DNA of 64,000 bases from Piezodorus guildinii. Lineage: Eukaryota > Arthropoda > Insecta > Hemiptera > Pentatomidae. The notes beneath the pieces are model-generated. The model did no database searches. It was not told the origin of the DNA and saw nothing but the letters and a program-made list of their open reading frames with translations. Both the position numbers and the translations under genes were made by a program. Positions 11,646 through 22,771 of the stretch are shown piece after piece (the first letter of the stretch is position 1; each line of letters begins with the position of its first letter). The stretch covers positions 17,800,635-17,864,634 of the forward strand of contig CM041294.1 in NCBI GenBank assembly GCA_023052935.1. The letters run 5' to 3'.

Positions 11646-13010
11646 CAATACGACTTAATAATCAATTGATTACTCACCGATTGTAGTTTCTAATGAAAAT
11701 AGAGGTGATGTGATTTTACTACACTAAGTTTATCACTTGATAACTAACTATATCACAATGAGATAATGAAGTTTTAGAGAGACGAGATAGCATGTGGTTA
11801 ATAAAAGTAGCGCTTGCGCAGAACTGAGACCAAGAATTAGTGAAAGATAAAACAATTAAAACATAAATAAAAATAAAAAACACAAATATAAGAAATGAAA
11901 TCTTCTAGTAACAAAAATAACGATATAAAAAACTAAACCAATACTGTAAAGATTGAACCAAAGGAAAAAAAATATATAAAAATATATTTCATATTTAAAA
12001 TATATGTCAGGCAGCGTCATTTTGGGATGTTAGAAGGTGCTGGAAAAGAAGGAATTTAAATTTAGAAAGGGAAGGAGCATGACAGATATTTGATGGAAGG
12101 GAATTCCAGAAACTAGTAGAACGGGCCAGAAAATTTATAATAGAGATAGCCGATGTCCAGGGGTGAGGCTATAGCTTGCGACAAGTATCACTTTTTTTGA
12201 ACTAATTCGACTGGGCCATGAAGACAATCTTTAGTCCCTGGATTCTTCTTAATACTCTCCTTCTCATTTTATGAACTATTCTCTAGATTAGAAATGCGGA
12301 TTTTCGACGCTAAAGCATACAGGTTTTGACCACGGAGTTATTTGGACATTTATGGACATGATTGAACCTACATAGATTTAGTAAATTGTATCCAATTTAT
12401 ATTTGGCCTCCTTCATCGAATCTTATTTAATTTATTTATCATTATTATTTTTTTTTGTAATTTTTTTACTACTTTTTTTCCAATGAGCAAGTCCTAGAGA
12501 AGCAGCTATTAACGGATATCGATGAGAGAGGTCCAGTCAATACCCTCTCTCCTCCCTCGAGTGGTCCGCAATTTATCCCGGGGCTCCGTCAACATTCCCC
12601 TGCCTATTTGTAACTTGTCAATGGCCCTCCTGCTGACGTCATTAATCACGCGCAGTTTTTGTCTCTCTGTTCCGCTCTCGGCATGGCAAGGTTTTTAGCA
12701 GTACCTAGTGTCTCCCCCAACACCGGGGGAAAAAGTGGATTCGTTATCCCCTTCACTCCGGAACGTGTCACGGCTCAGTTGTTGCATGAAAGGGTTCAAC
12801 AATTAGCAATGGATATCTGTGTTATTCCATGAATCAAAAGAGCTCCTGTTTATTTGGATCAATAATAATGATTTGAATGATAAAAGGCTTATTATACTAT
12901 AGCTGGATAAGCTAGGAAGATTGAGAGTAAGAGAGTAGAGGGGAGGTATAGGCTATGCTACTATATTGTACAAGTTGGAAATTATTTTTATTTGGACACC
13001 ATCTAATGAG
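11646..13010. other. Noncoding stretch with a moderately GC-rich segment
   Basis: No gene is visible. 11,800-12,000 and 12,400-12,480 are very AT-rich. About 12,490-12,830 is higher-complexity, with a cluster of C/T-rich tracts (ccctctctcctccctcg) and cccccaacaccggggg, a short inverted repeat. It could be unique host sequence or an unrecognised element. A stretch near 12,050-12,130 resembles the one near 49,090-49,140, hinting at an unclassified dispersed repeat. Confidence 0.4.
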
Positions 13011-13528
13011 TTGTTTTTATAGTTTATGAAATACAAAAAGGATTATGCAGGTTTCTGTTGTTTTCTTCCGAATGTTTACATATTTAAAGTAAACAGTTAC
13101 TAATCCTCTACCTTTGTATTATAAACATTAGCTTCCCAATCAATTACCTACTTTTTATTATACCTCCAAATATAAACATGGAAACACGCGATTTTCGAGT
13201 AATATTTTTGTACGAGTTTAAACTCGGCCATTCAGCAGCTGAGGCCGCTAGAAATATTTGCAAGGCGTTTGGGGAAGGAAGTGTTAATGAACGGACCATT
13301 CGCCGTTGGATTGCTAAGTTTTCAGCTGGTGATACCGTCTTGAAAAACTATCCCCGAGGAAAACCTCCGTCCGTAATAGACAACGATGTCCTCAAATATA
13401 CAGTAGAAGAAAACCCATACCAAACAGTTAAAGGACTCCCAGTACAACTAAATGCAAGTGCATTTACCGTTTCCAGACATTTAAAGTGTATTGGGAAAGT
13501 AAAAAAGCTCGATACCTTTAATGTTTGA
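13011..13528 (+). pseudogene. mariner transposase N-terminal fragment
   Basis: An open frame of 116 codons begins METRDFRVIFLYEFKLGHS and holds the paired helix-turn-helix region of mariner transposases (NERTIRRWIAKFSAG, GKPPSVIDNDVL, LNASAFTVSRHLKCIGKV). The sequence from 13,011 to 13,177 matches the 5' UTR of the better preserved copies at 28,950 and 51,908. The 5' terminal inverted repeat is degraded and the catalytic D,D34D domain and 3' end are missing. It ends abruptly after the first DNA-binding third. Confidence 0.85.
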
Positions 13529-13584
13529 TTCCATAAAAATAATCTATCATCTTTATTTCATTGACAAAAAAACAGGTAAATATT

Positions 13585-14530
13585 TTAGCTGAACGAATTC
13601 GACATCTAATTAAAGGAGAAAACTTCAAAAATGTTTTTTTATGCATTTTTTTTTTTGTTTTTACCGTAAGAAAAGTAATATGCATATACAATATATCGTT
13701 GGAAAGTTAAAGATTTCAGAAGTTTTTTTATCTTTTACGCAAATTTTCTTTTTTTCTTTTATTTATTTATAGTCATTTACAACTGTATTAAAGAACACAA
13801 TAAGTAAATATGAGGAATGAAAAAAAAAGTCATGAAAATGTCTTGAGAAAGAACTACTTACTCAGTGGTAGCACTTCACTAACTATTTTAACTCAGTAGG
13901 TCCCGAGGCCACCTTCTTTTCAGTCGCCTTGGAGGCTTATCAGGGATATCTAAGGAAGATAAATTACGGACAAGTGGATTTGTATGGACAGGGAGTTTAG
14001 AATGAACTATGTCTGCAACAAATGAGATGTTAAGGTCATTATGAATGAGTTGATTTGTAACAAAATAAGGAGCATTCAGGATTTTGCGAAGGATTTTGGA
14101 TTGTAAGGACTGGATTCGGGAGGAATTAGATGGTTTTGTAGAGCCCCAAAGCTTGATTCCATACGTCCAAATAGGTCTGATAATAGTGATGTAAATGAGT
14201 CTTTTGTAATATACTGGAAGTTTTGAACGTTTGTCTAGTAAGTGTTGTAGTAATCGATATCTTCGAACAGTTTCTTGTCGTTCCAGTCTTGTGTGAGGAT
14301 TACGCAAATTTAAAGTTTAAATTTGCATATTTGAAGAGTTGTGAAAAGCCGATAAAACTGATTGTTTTAAATAATAATATAATAATTTTTTAAATAAAAA
14401 ACATGTTTCTTTTATAATACAATGTTAATAATTCTTTGATAATTTATTTTCTATTCTAAATTTGTTTTATAATTACCAAATTGATAACAATTACGGAGGT
14501 AAGTGATAGTCGTGTGTTGCACGCACCAGA
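13585..14530 (-). repeat. Family A interspersed repeat, minus, split by a Jockey insertion
   Basis: 13,585-13,734 and 14,312-14,530 match consecutive parts of the unclassified family A repeat best seen at 35,847-36,575. The head end (ggaggtaagtgatagtcgtgtgttg) lies at 14,495-14,519. The insertion of a Jockey fragment between 13,747 and 14,299 split it. No coding capacity is visible. Confidence 0.75.
13747..14299 (-). mobile_element. 5'-truncated Jockey-like LINE (family B) with 12-bp TSD
   Basis: The 13888-14307 minus frame encodes the C-terminal end of a Jockey-type reverse transcriptase protein (RNPHTRLERQ, IYITIIRPIWTYGIKLWGS, ILNAPYFVTNQ, RRLKRRWPRDLL). It is a different subfamily from the element at 6.8-11.6 kb, with roughly half of the residues shared. 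The duplicated target ttacgcaaattt lies at 13,735-13,746 and 14,300-14,311. The element carries only its last 140 codons plus 3' UTR, typical of abortive target-primed reverse transcription. Confidence 0.85.
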
Positions 14531-14658
14531 TTTATTATCTTCGTATTTGAAAATTCTCTAATAGATTTTAATAGTAGTTGACCTATACTACAATTTATAA
14601 GCGTAGAGAGGCTGTTTCATAAATCTTTTTTCTCAAATTTTACTCTACTTGGAATATT

Positions 14659-15177
14659 TACATTTTCAACAACAATTTTTATTGAGTAAAATTACAATCT
14701 GTCCCAATTTGGATATCATACATACTACATTCATACAATATTTACACAGCATAAAATTACAATAAAATATATACACAATAATGAATCAATACAATAGTCA
14801 AGAATTCACTTGTACCTATATACACATACACACACTCATACATACATCACATTGAGTGGAGAATCTAGCCAGTGCTAGAACTCCAATATATTAACAAAAG
14901 GTCGCGGGACCACTGCCGTTTCAACCTTCTAGGTGGGTTGTATGGATAAGTGGAGCTGGATAGGGATTGAGCTAGAGGATTAGGATGATGAAATAGGTTC
15001 TGGTGAAATTTGGAAAATTTGGATGGAATTTGGTCTGAAATAAATGGAACATTATGGTCGTGGTGCAAGATATAGTTACAGAGACATAATAAGGAGCATT
15101 TACTATTGTACGGAGGAATTTGGATTGAAAGGATTGAATGCGTTTGATGTTAGTACGTTTAGTTGTCCCCCACAGTT
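14659..15177 (-). mobile_element. 5'-truncated Jockey LINE (family A of Jockey) with 14-bp TSD
   Basis: Minus-strand frames at 15226-14972 and 15068-14865 together encode the C-terminus of the same Jockey family as the 6.8-11.6 kb copy (ELWGTTKRTNIKRIQSFQS, RTIVNAPYYVS, PLAQSLSSS, PPRRLKRQW), with one frameshift near 15,060. The target ctacttggaatatt is duplicated exactly at 14,645-14,658 and 15,178-15,191, which fixes both ends. The 3' end reads ctcaataaaaattgttgtt on the minus strand and lacks a long poly-A. Confidence 0.9.
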
Positions 15178-15191
15178 CTACTTGGAATATT

Positions 15192-16290
15192 AAATGACCA
15201 AGAGCCAGAGAGATAAATCCAGTCACTCACAAACTAGAAGTACTAATTACTTTCTAAATTCGCAATCTACTATTGCAATTACTATAGTTGAAGAGAATCG
15301 CTAGCAGTAATAGCATTCTCTTTTACCTCTTTTACAAACTAGTCCAGCGATAGAAACAAAGCATTAGGAAGTTAGGAAAAGAAAAAGCGATTAAGTCGGA
15401 CACGGTTTCTTACACCGGGTACTACCCCTCCCCTTTTCAGGGTAGTTAAACGAACAAACTTTTCCTGATTGTAGTAAATGTCAGGGGCAAAAAGCATTCT
15501 AAATAAGACCCTCATGGCGCAGGGCTTGAGAGCCACACGGCTTAGCAGCACTTTATGTCTGCCTAATTTAATTTCCAACTTGGGCGCTACTTCATATTTC
15601 AAAAATCACTTCTGCAAGTTTGTCACTTGGACGAAATAAATGTGCACAGGTGTGTACAACAACGCGCCCACTATCGAGAGAAACTATTAGAGCGAAAGTT
15701 GTAAGTTTCTGTGGCTTAGGCCAAAAACAATTATTCAAAATTAATACACCACGGTTTATTATTTCATAATAATTATAGCATGGTATTTCGATTTTTTTTT
15801 TATTTGTCTCTACCCTACAGGGTCATTATCGTCATCATATTACTATGTTTCAGTGGCATTAAGGGGAATTAAGTAATTAACTTAAAATTTACATTTATTT
15901 ATAACAGAGTACATATTACTACACATATTATCATACATAAAAACTTTGTGAGGCATTGTAATTATCGAGAATTCTGAGGTTCCGATTTACCACATACTAT
16001 AACATTAATGTACCTTTGGACATGACTGCAAAATTCTTCCCTGGCTTGACCCCCAACTTTCTCCGTCCGTGGTTGGACTTCCGATTCCTTTTCTGTCCCG
16101 GCTATGACTCCTCCTCAGGTAGAGAGCTATCCCGACTCTATGAGTGGAGGGGTTTGTTTTCTGTATAGCTCTTCTATGAAAAGTTTTTGCTAGTAGCCCG
16201 GAAGCTGGTCTATTTGAAATTATTCTAAATTATCTATATTCCTCCCAGTATTCTCGATACATAGCAGTAGTCCATCATACAATTTAACCT
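15192..16290. other. Noncoding stretch, no recognised gene
   Basis: Between 15,380 and 15,720 the sequence is of higher complexity and holds a 76-codon minus-strand frame (15372-15602) with no known motif. 16,020-16,200 is relatively GC-rich (Pro/Ser-type codons, ggtagagagctatcccg), possibly unique host DNA or an old SINE. I cannot support any gene call. Confidence 0.4.
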
Positions 16291-16309
16291 CCTTCAATTC
16301 AAATCCCCT

Positions 16310-16690
16310 GTCCGTCGTCATACATGCGCCAGGCATTCGGATTTATACGGTACGGCCCACCGAACTGCACATTTCTACAGATCCTTTCTCATTCGATCCT
16401 CAATCCTATGGAATTCTATACCTCCTTCCATCCGTCACTCCAACTCTCTTTCAACCTTTAAATCCCTCATATTTGATCATTTAATGAATACCCAGGCTCC
16501 CCAGAATTGTAAATAATTTATTATTATTTTTTTGTCGTTTTTTTTCTTCTTATTTGAATATGTCTAATTTTATATAAGTTATATCAACTTGTTAACACGT
16601 ATTTAACTTACTCTAAGACTGCAAAGCACATTTTGTAAACTCTGTATTTTTTATTCTAAAGGTACTTGTTCCAGAATAATAAAGAATTTA
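16310..16690 (+). pseudogene. LINE C-terminal remnant (LWNSIPPSI ... FKS type)
   Basis: The plus strand can be read as RSSILWNSIPPSIRHSN, STFKSLIFDHLMN and then a stop near 16,510. This pattern (aromatic-Leu-Trp-Asn-Ser-Leu-Pro, then Phe-Lys-Ser-x-Leu) marks the extreme C-terminus of many CR1/Rex/L2-type LINE polymerases. A 3' UTR of about 170 bp follows and ends with aataataaagaat at about 16,673-16,685. It is heavily 5'-truncated and no TSD was found. Confidence 0.5.
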
Positions 16691-17250
16691 TTTATTTACA
16701 TACATTATATTATATTGTAGTACCCTACAATCTTTAGGTAGTCCAACAATATCTGTTGTAACAACGGATATCTGTTTCTCTTTGTCGCAGAGTATTTTAT
16801 GCAGGGTGTGTGTCAGTCCAATCCTTTTTCTGAAATTCTCGTATTGCTTGCCTATTATTAGAAACTGTTTAACTTTTTGTTGGACGTTATCGCATTTTGT
16901 GGGAGCTTCCAGTCCTTTTAGGAGGTATCCATGGGTGAATTGGCAATTCTTAATCGACACAGAATAATTTCTTCCTTGCTATACGTTCTCGAGCTAGTTT
17001 TCCATTTGCTAACATTAGGTTTAATTTCTCCCATCTTTATATGTCCTCTCCTCTATTTTTCTGCCTTCTACTGTCATTTTACTAATTTGAATAATACTAT
17101 TTTCTTCTCTGATTTGGACCTCGGTCAGCTTTTTCACTGCCCGAAATTCCTTGAAAAGCTGATACCCATAGCAAAATGACACTCATACGTTTAACTTATC
17201 AAATTATAAAGCTGTGTTGGCAATTAACTGATATGTATAGTATTCAATTA
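16688..17250 (-). pseudogene. I-type LINE C-terminal fragment
   Basis: On the minus strand, from about 17,080 down to 16,688, pieces in more than one frame read KLREIKPNVSKWKTSS, EEIILCRLRI, FTHGYLLKGLEAPTKCDN and QYENFRKRIGLTHTLHKILCD. The order matches the region beyond RNase H of I-clade LINEs, seen more clearly at 27,972-28,331 (REEVILTRLRIGHSRLTH) and 51,200-51,467. At least two frameshifts and loss of part of the zinc-binding Cys make it a decayed copy. Confidence 0.65.
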
Positions 17251-17426
17251 ATCGATGAGGTTAAGAAAGAAAAAACCTTCACTACGAACACATTCCGATT
17301 ATTCTTATTTCGCTTTTCTAGAAAATTTAATTTCCAAATCGGACAGAAAATGTATTTCTGGAAGGAATCAGTCCGGTTGGTGGTCATTAAATGAAACAAC
17401 TAAATAGTTTTAACTATTTCTTGTTT

Positions 17427-17467
17427 GCCAACATTTCGACTTCCCTTTGTGGGTCATCATCAGGGCT
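17427..17467 (-). ncRNA. Hammerhead ribozyme motif (type I, minimal, Penelope-like)
   Basis: Minus strand: the core CTGATGA (plus 17,457-17,463) is followed by a helix II made from GACCC and GGG-aa-GTC, then GAAA (plus 17,434-17,437) and tgtt. GCC before the core can pair with GGC after the putative cleavage site GTT, giving helix I. Every invariant core base of a hammerhead is present. Minimal hammerheads of this shape with almost no helix III are known from Penelope-like elements. No Penelope coding sequence is recognisable nearby, so this may be an isolated pLTR remnant. Confidence 0.6.
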
Positions 17468-17786
17468 AAAAAGATACAAAATAAATACAATTTCAGTGAC
17501 ATTACATACAATATTATATAGCCTATTGAGCTAGAGAACGTCGGTATTAAAATATAACAGAAGAACTATACGTCTACGTAAAAAAACATAATTAAAAAAC
17601 AATGGCTATAATATAATAATGAAAGTGTTATACAGAAAAAAAAAATGTTTACTAAATAAAATGTACACATATATCATTAATTTACATAAAATATATTTTT
17701 TTTTTCTCTTTAAATCTATATTTACGCCTGTCAGAATGTATCTGACAATCAGCAAATGTGCTGTATAAATTGAGATCCAGGCATGG

Positions 17787-18010
17787 TATATGAAACATAA
17801 AAATATAAAGTAGAGTGGAGATACTTTATTAAGAATTTTAGTCACTGTTGTCAGACCCTGTCTGTAAATACGGTACGTATTTTCCATCCTACTTTTTTTA
17901 GTACGTATTTTCCATCCTACCTACCCCCATCAACCAAACAGTACCCTAGTTTAGATTCTCCCACCATGCAGTACATATCTCCACTCTACTTCATATTTTT
18001 ATTTGTTTTC
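17787..18010. repeat. Imperfect inverted repeat (about 35-bp arms)
   Basis: The plus-strand segment near 17,787-17,825 (aaaaatataaagtagagtgg) is the approximate reverse complement of the segment near 17,967-18,000 (ctccactctacttcatattt). tacgtattttccatcctac is also repeated directly near 17,873 and 17,902. It may be a foldback or a decayed MITE; no TSD is clear. Confidence 0.45.
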
Positions 18011-18505
18011 ATATTTTTCCATCTGTTTTAACCCCGCTTGTACATACTACTAAAGTAACATGTAATTAGTGCAGTATCACAACATGTATAAAGTCTGAGG
18101 CTTGTTGCTACTTGTAAATTCATGTAAAATAAAAATCATAATCTAAAAAAAAAAATCCTAAAACTTCTTCGTGAATAGCAAAAGACTGACTAAAATGCTA
18201 AAACAGCTAAATTTACAGTCAATAAGATTAAACTATGAAAATGAGTGATCAACTTCCTTCTATACATTTCGAGAACTGATACTGCCATCTTCTATCTTCA
18301 TTTTTGACTGGTATCCCAAAATCACCTTATTATAATATAGGAAATATCGATATTCTTGTAAACGACACAAAAATAATAAATAAAACATTAATAATAAATA
18401 AAATAAAATAAAGATCTAAACTTATTTAAAAAATAATAAATATTTATATATACACATTTATATTATACGCCTATGTTGTATGTCATGGCATAAAACAAAC
18501 TTTCC

Positions 18506-18511
<6 letters not shown>

Positions 18512-18560
<49 letters not shown>

Positions 18561-18774
18561 TCGTATATATTACAATTTGTCATAATAGACAATAATAATA
18601 GTGCTACAGGATCTCATTCATACAATATTTACAATATAAACAAAAGGAAAGTCAAATTACATAAAATAAAATCAAAATAAGTAAACGTATACAATAACAA
18701 AATTAAGTAGACAAAATAAGTGTGGAATAAATACAAGGAAGTGTGTGTCAGGTGATGGCACAGCTGAACATTGA
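18512..18774 (-). mobile_element. LINE 3'-end retroposon with poly-A and 9-bp TSD
   Basis: On the minus strand a 3' UTR segment ends in a run of about 47 A (plus-strand T 18,512-18,558). The target tcctattaa is duplicated at 18,503-18,511 and 18,775-18,783. The body (acaatttgtcataatagac, plus strand) matches insertions at 30,921-31,121 and near 39,550-39,770, so it is a dispersed LINE tail. It has no coding sequence, being 5'-truncated inside the 3' UTR. Confidence 0.8.
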
Positions 18775-18783
18775 TCCTATTAA

Positions 18784-18906
18784 ATAGATGTAATTATTGA
18801 TACAAAACATGACTATCACAATTTCTTATCTTCAAAGAATAAATATCAAGAAAAAAAACTAAATATATTAAACATCGTCCAAAATAATCGTCAGACTATA
18901 TTTTCT

Positions 18907-18940
<34 letters not shown>

Positions 18941-19851
18941 CTGTTTTAATTTCAACTGTTATAATTTTAAAATGTCGTGAAGTTTGATAGTTATTTAACT
19001 ACTTTTTTGTAGGAAATCGATTATATAAATATTAAGCAACTCTAATCTACAAATCAAAGAAGTACAAATTTTAAAAAAAATAGAGGTGTATTTTAATTGT
19101 AAACTGTAATTGTCAAATAATGCAGATAAGAAAAAAAAATCTCCTAATCAAAGATCACATAGAAGAATAAAAGGAGATTAAAATTACTAATTAAATTGGT
19201 TTGGGGCTCTTCTCAATCTTAAATGTATCTGACAAATATGGTATGGATATGCATTTCAATGTAATATAATGCAATAAAAAGTAACATATAATAAAAATTT
19301 ATTTATTATCCCTAATAGCATGTCCATATCTCAATTAAACAAAAGAAACAAGTAATAATTTATGTTTATTATTCATGTTTATCAAACCTTATATTATATT
19401 TATAGATTTAACTTCATTAAAGTTAATTTTGTGAGGATGGGTTGTAATAATATTTTATATTATTCCTTAAATTGAAATAAATTTACAGTAATATAGGAAC
19501 AATACAGTCGCTATTTCCTAGATATTGACGACACGTGTATGTTTCATTCCATTCTATCTTTGGCTTCCTTTATGACATTTTTCCTTTGATCAGAAACAGA
19601 GTTTACAGAATAATGAAGAACTGTGTAGTATAAAAGTTTACAAAGGATGATTGAAGAACTATCTATGTATTCCATACTACCGTGGAAAATGCATCCCTAT
19701 TACATACCAGTTTATTAACTTTTATTTCATTGATTAGATTACCAATATTTTAAAAAACTATTAATGTAAAATAATATTTTTTTGTGTTCGACACCGTTTT
19801 ATATTTTACATGTTTTGTATCCACCAAACCATCCAATTCTTCCTGCATTCA
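18784..19851. other. AT-rich flank of the LTR element, no gene
   Basis: It contains a 26-base T run near 18,909-18,936 and long AT-rich tracts. No reading frame above background or family motif is visible. A poly-T beside generic AT sequence suggests a further decayed retroposon on the minus strand. Confidence 0.4.
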
Positions 19852-19855
19852 ATAC

Positions 19856-20315
19856 TGTAACAAGTTTTAATTTTCCCGCTCGGTTTCGTCCGCCCGGTGT
19901 TTTAAACTTGAGCCTACATATGGAAAGTACAGTGTCGCCGCCTAGGAAGTACCGTGGAGGTACCGGAATTCCGCGATCTTAAGCCATTCCGGTAGAAAGT
20001 CTCGTAACGTATCCATGTATGGAAGTACCGAGTTAGCAGGGAGCAGTATAAGGATATTTTTATTTAAATTTTTTCCGTCATATATATATTTAAAATATAC
20101 CCAGCGGTAAGCATCCTCTGTTAACTTTACTTTGAAGATTATTTGATATTATTTCCTTTTTTATTTTTAAAACTGATTATTATTTAATTAATTTTAGTTG
20201 GTGTTACGAAGAATATGTTTGCCGTATGCTTGTATGCCACAAAGGAAATAAAGTAGAAGATCGTTAATAATTTTATTTTCTAAGAACCTGGACCTTAACC
20301 GTTAACCATGTCACA
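19856..20315 (+). repeat. 5' LTR (460 bp)
   Basis: It starts tgtaacaagttttaat and ends accatgtcaca. tataagg at 20,047-20,053 is a candidate TATA box, and aataaa at 20,247-20,252 is the polyadenylation signal whose twin functions in the 3' LTR. The left half is clearly more GC-rich than the right half. One base separates it from the 3' LTR. Confidence 0.97.
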
Positions 20316-20321
20316 AATCTA

Positions 20322-20339
20322 TGGCGCCCGAACAGGGAC
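20322..20339 (+). promoter_or_regulatory. Primer-binding site, complementary to tRNA-Lys 3' end
   Basis: tggcgcccgaacagggac begins six bases after the 5' LTR. It matches the 18-base complement of the tRNA-Lys(UUU) 3' end, the primer for minus-strand DNA synthesis in many retroelements. Confidence 0.9.
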
Positions 20340-20396
20340 CAGGACATTTTTTAAGTTAAGTGCTGACTTTAATGGTTATTTTTTTGTTAAAAGGAA

Positions 20397-20492
20397 ATGA
20401 ATAATACATTGGAAGAATTAAGTGACACTATTTGCATTGCAGTAATTCGCAAGCATGGTATTAGATATAGTCAATTGCATCAACAAAGTTAA
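20397..20492 (+). CDS. 31-codon upstream ORF in the LTR element leader
   Basis: A short frame starts ATG at 20,397 (MNNTLEELSDTICIAVI...) and ends TAA at 20,490-20,492. It is the first ATG frame of note after the primer site and lies about 0.9 kb before gag. Its codon mix is less AT-biased than the surrounding leader. It could be a regulatory upstream ORF or chance; no homology can be named. Confidence 0.3.
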   Translation: MNNTLEELSDTICIAVIRKHGIRYSQLHQQS

Positions 20493-20517
20493 GACTTTTA
20501 TGATTATCGTATCGAAG

Positions 20518-20800
20518 GAAAACATTTTATTTATTTTTTTTTTTTATTTTAAAAATTGTAATATATTCCGTAAAACTTTATTGTATCGACAAAATATTTC
20601 TATATTGTTCTAATTAAGAAGAAAAACATTTTATTTTTATTTTTATTTTAAAAATTGTAATATATTCCGTAAAACTTTATTGTATCGACAAAATATTTCT
20701 ATATAGTTCTAATTAGGAAGAAAAACATTTAATTTTTTAATGGTAATATATCTTCCGTAAAAGTTTCTTGTGTTATTTAATACAAAATATTTCTATATTG
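20518..20800. repeat. Leader tandem repeat, about 100 bp x 2.7
   Basis: gaaaacatttta-type starts occur at 20,518, 20,621 and 20,720, each followed by attgtaatatattccgtaaa and aaaatatttctatat. The first two units are nearly identical, the third is diverged. The whole leader 20,500-21,400 is extremely AT-rich. Confidence 0.85.
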
Positions 20801-21421
20801 ATTAAAATTTTTTATTTAAAAGTAACGTTTATTAAACTGTTTTTAGTAAATTTAGACTGTTTTATTTTAATTAAAATCTCAAATTAAAAGGTTTCAAATT
20901 AGGATTTTATTTACTTGTATTTAATTAAGATTTAATAATTATGAATTTTGTGGTTGATAAGAATTATTATTATAATAACAATATTTTAATTTTTTTTGTA
21001 AATAACTTTAGATAACAGAGAAAATAATCTTTTGTACAAAATAATTTTTTGTTTTTTTATAAGGTATCTTATTAATCAAAATTTAGATTAATTAGAGTTT
21101 GAGAATAATTGTTATTTGTCTCATTAATTTATTTCTTAAACTTTTGTTTTGATAGGTTCATATAAGTTTTAAGACTTTGTTTTCCTGTTATTCAACTTGT
21201 ACCTTGAATTTGTAAAGGACGCTTACCGAGTTTAATTTAATTTAAATTATATTTTGTTTAATCTTTTTTTTTTACAGGTTTTTATTTTAATTGCCTTAAA
21301 GTAGGAATTTATTTTATTTTATCTTAAAGGAAAATTTTCTCCTGGTTCTATTATCGGTTTCCAGAGTGCTAGTTTATTTCTGTTTTTTTTAAATTTTTTA
21401 CGTTTTGTTTGCTTTGCCATA

Positions 21422-22771
21422 ATGGGTAATCCCGACGTCTTGATATCGGAACGAGAGGATATATTTGCTGCAGTTCAGAACATTTTTACTAAATCAAACT
21501 CCTTGAGTGTTGATACAGTAGTTGATTTTAAACCAGTTTATGATAGGCTGGTCAATTACGAGTCGCGTTTTGAAAAGATCCAGTCCAAAATCCGTGAATA
21601 CAACTCAACCGTGACGGGTACTAAGGACAAGGTCGAAACCTCAGCTGTACAAAATTCATTTTTCGATTTAGTCGACACCACTAAAGCGAATTATTATAAA
21701 TTAATTAAAACGTGTACTCCCACGGAAAAGAAACCAGATGTTTTTTCTACCCCTACTTACTCTGTTCCTCAGGAGCTACCAAGAATTGATTTACCGACAT
21801 TCTCGGGGAAATTGGAAGACTGGAATGAGTTCTATTCTCTTTTTGATTCTATGGTTCATAGAGAGAAATCTTTATCGACCATAAGAAAATTCCATTATCT
21901 AAGAAGTAGTTTACGCGGGGAAGCTTTGTCCCTTATCTCGGGGTTCGCATTAGAGGAAAGTAATTATTCCCTAGCCTATGATGCGGTAGTTGCTCGTTAT
22001 CAAAATAAAAGACGGCTAGCCCGATTTTACATTAAAAGAGTGTTGGATTTCACCCCTCTAAACAATTCGTCCGCAAATAATTTGCAAAGATTTTTATCCG
22101 AACATGAAAATAATTTTTCCGCCCTATCGGCTTTAGGCATCGAAGATATGGGGGACTTCATTAAACTTCATTTAGCCCTCACCAATTTAGACCCAGGGAC
22201 CAGAAGATCGTTCGAAGAGCGGATAAAGTCGACTGAGATTCCCTCTTATAGGGACTTAATAAATTTCGTCACGGAACGATCTAGAATCTCCGAGATGATG
22301 GCTCAAGAAGGCCGAGCGGAAAAACCGAATGGAAAAGAGAAATCCCGATTTACGAATCCCACTACAAATAGGCAGTATAAGAAAGAATCCTCGGGAATAT
22401 ATAGTATTTTACCTTCGGGTTCCTCGGTGCCAACAGATTCTGACGCTTCTGCCGACAAATCAAATTGTAATCCCGAATTCGAACGAATGAAAACCGAGTC
22501 AGTTGGTTGTATGGAAAGGTTATCCCCATCGACCAAAGTACGATCCAGAAATAGTTCTGAATCAATCGTTGACAATAAAAACATCTCAAAAGACTTACAG
22601 CCAGCTCTAACAGCTAAGAAATTAAATTGCTGGAATTGTGGTGGACCACATGTATATTCCAGATGTTCGCTACCTCGTAAGTTGTTCTGCTATCGTTGTG
22701 GTAACCCAGGAGTTTCCATTCACGCCTGCCCTAAATGTACTCCGGGAAATGGGCGAGGGAATCGGAAGTGA
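21422..22771 (+). CDS. gag: Gag of the LTR element, DUF1759-like with two zinc knuckles
   Basis: A structural protein of 449 residues that assembles the particle and packages the RNA. The N-terminal 120 residues are helical and charged. Residues about 120-300 start PRIDLPTFSGKLEDWNEFY and continue with FHYLRSSLRGEAL, the signature of the DUF1759 region known chiefly from BEL/Pao Gag proteins. A Ser/Lys-rich linker follows, then CWNCGGPHVYSRC and CYRCGNPGVSIHAC near residues 404-440, which bind RNA. The frame is intact from the first good ATG at 21,422 to the stop at 22,771. It overlaps pol in the -1 frame. Confidence 0.9.
   Translation: MGNPDVLISEREDIFAAVQNIFTKSNSLSVDTVVDFKPVYDRLVNYESRFEKIQSKIREYNSTVTGTKDKVETSAVQNSFFDLVDTTKANYYKLIKTCTPTEKKPDVFSTPTYSVPQELPRIDLPTFSGKLEDWNEFYSLFDSMVHREKSLSTIRKFHYLRSSLRGEALSLISGFALEESNYSLAYDAVVARYQNKRRLARFYIKRVLDFTPLNNSSANNLQRFLSEHENNFSALSALGIEDMGDFIKLHLALTNLDPGTRRSFEERIKSTEIPSYRDLINFVTERSRISEMMAQEGRAEKPNGKEKSRFTNPTTNRQYKKESSGIYSILPSGSSVPTDSDASADKSNCNPEFERMKTESVGCMERLSPSTKVRSRNSSESIVDNKNISKDLQPALTAKKLNCWNCGGPHVYSRCSLPRKLFCYRCGNPGVSIHACPKCTPGNGRGNRK

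Noticed and set aside
19782..19982. 66-codon plus frame across the 5' LTR edge
   Set aside because: It straddles the insertion boundary of the LTR element, so it cannot be an old host gene.
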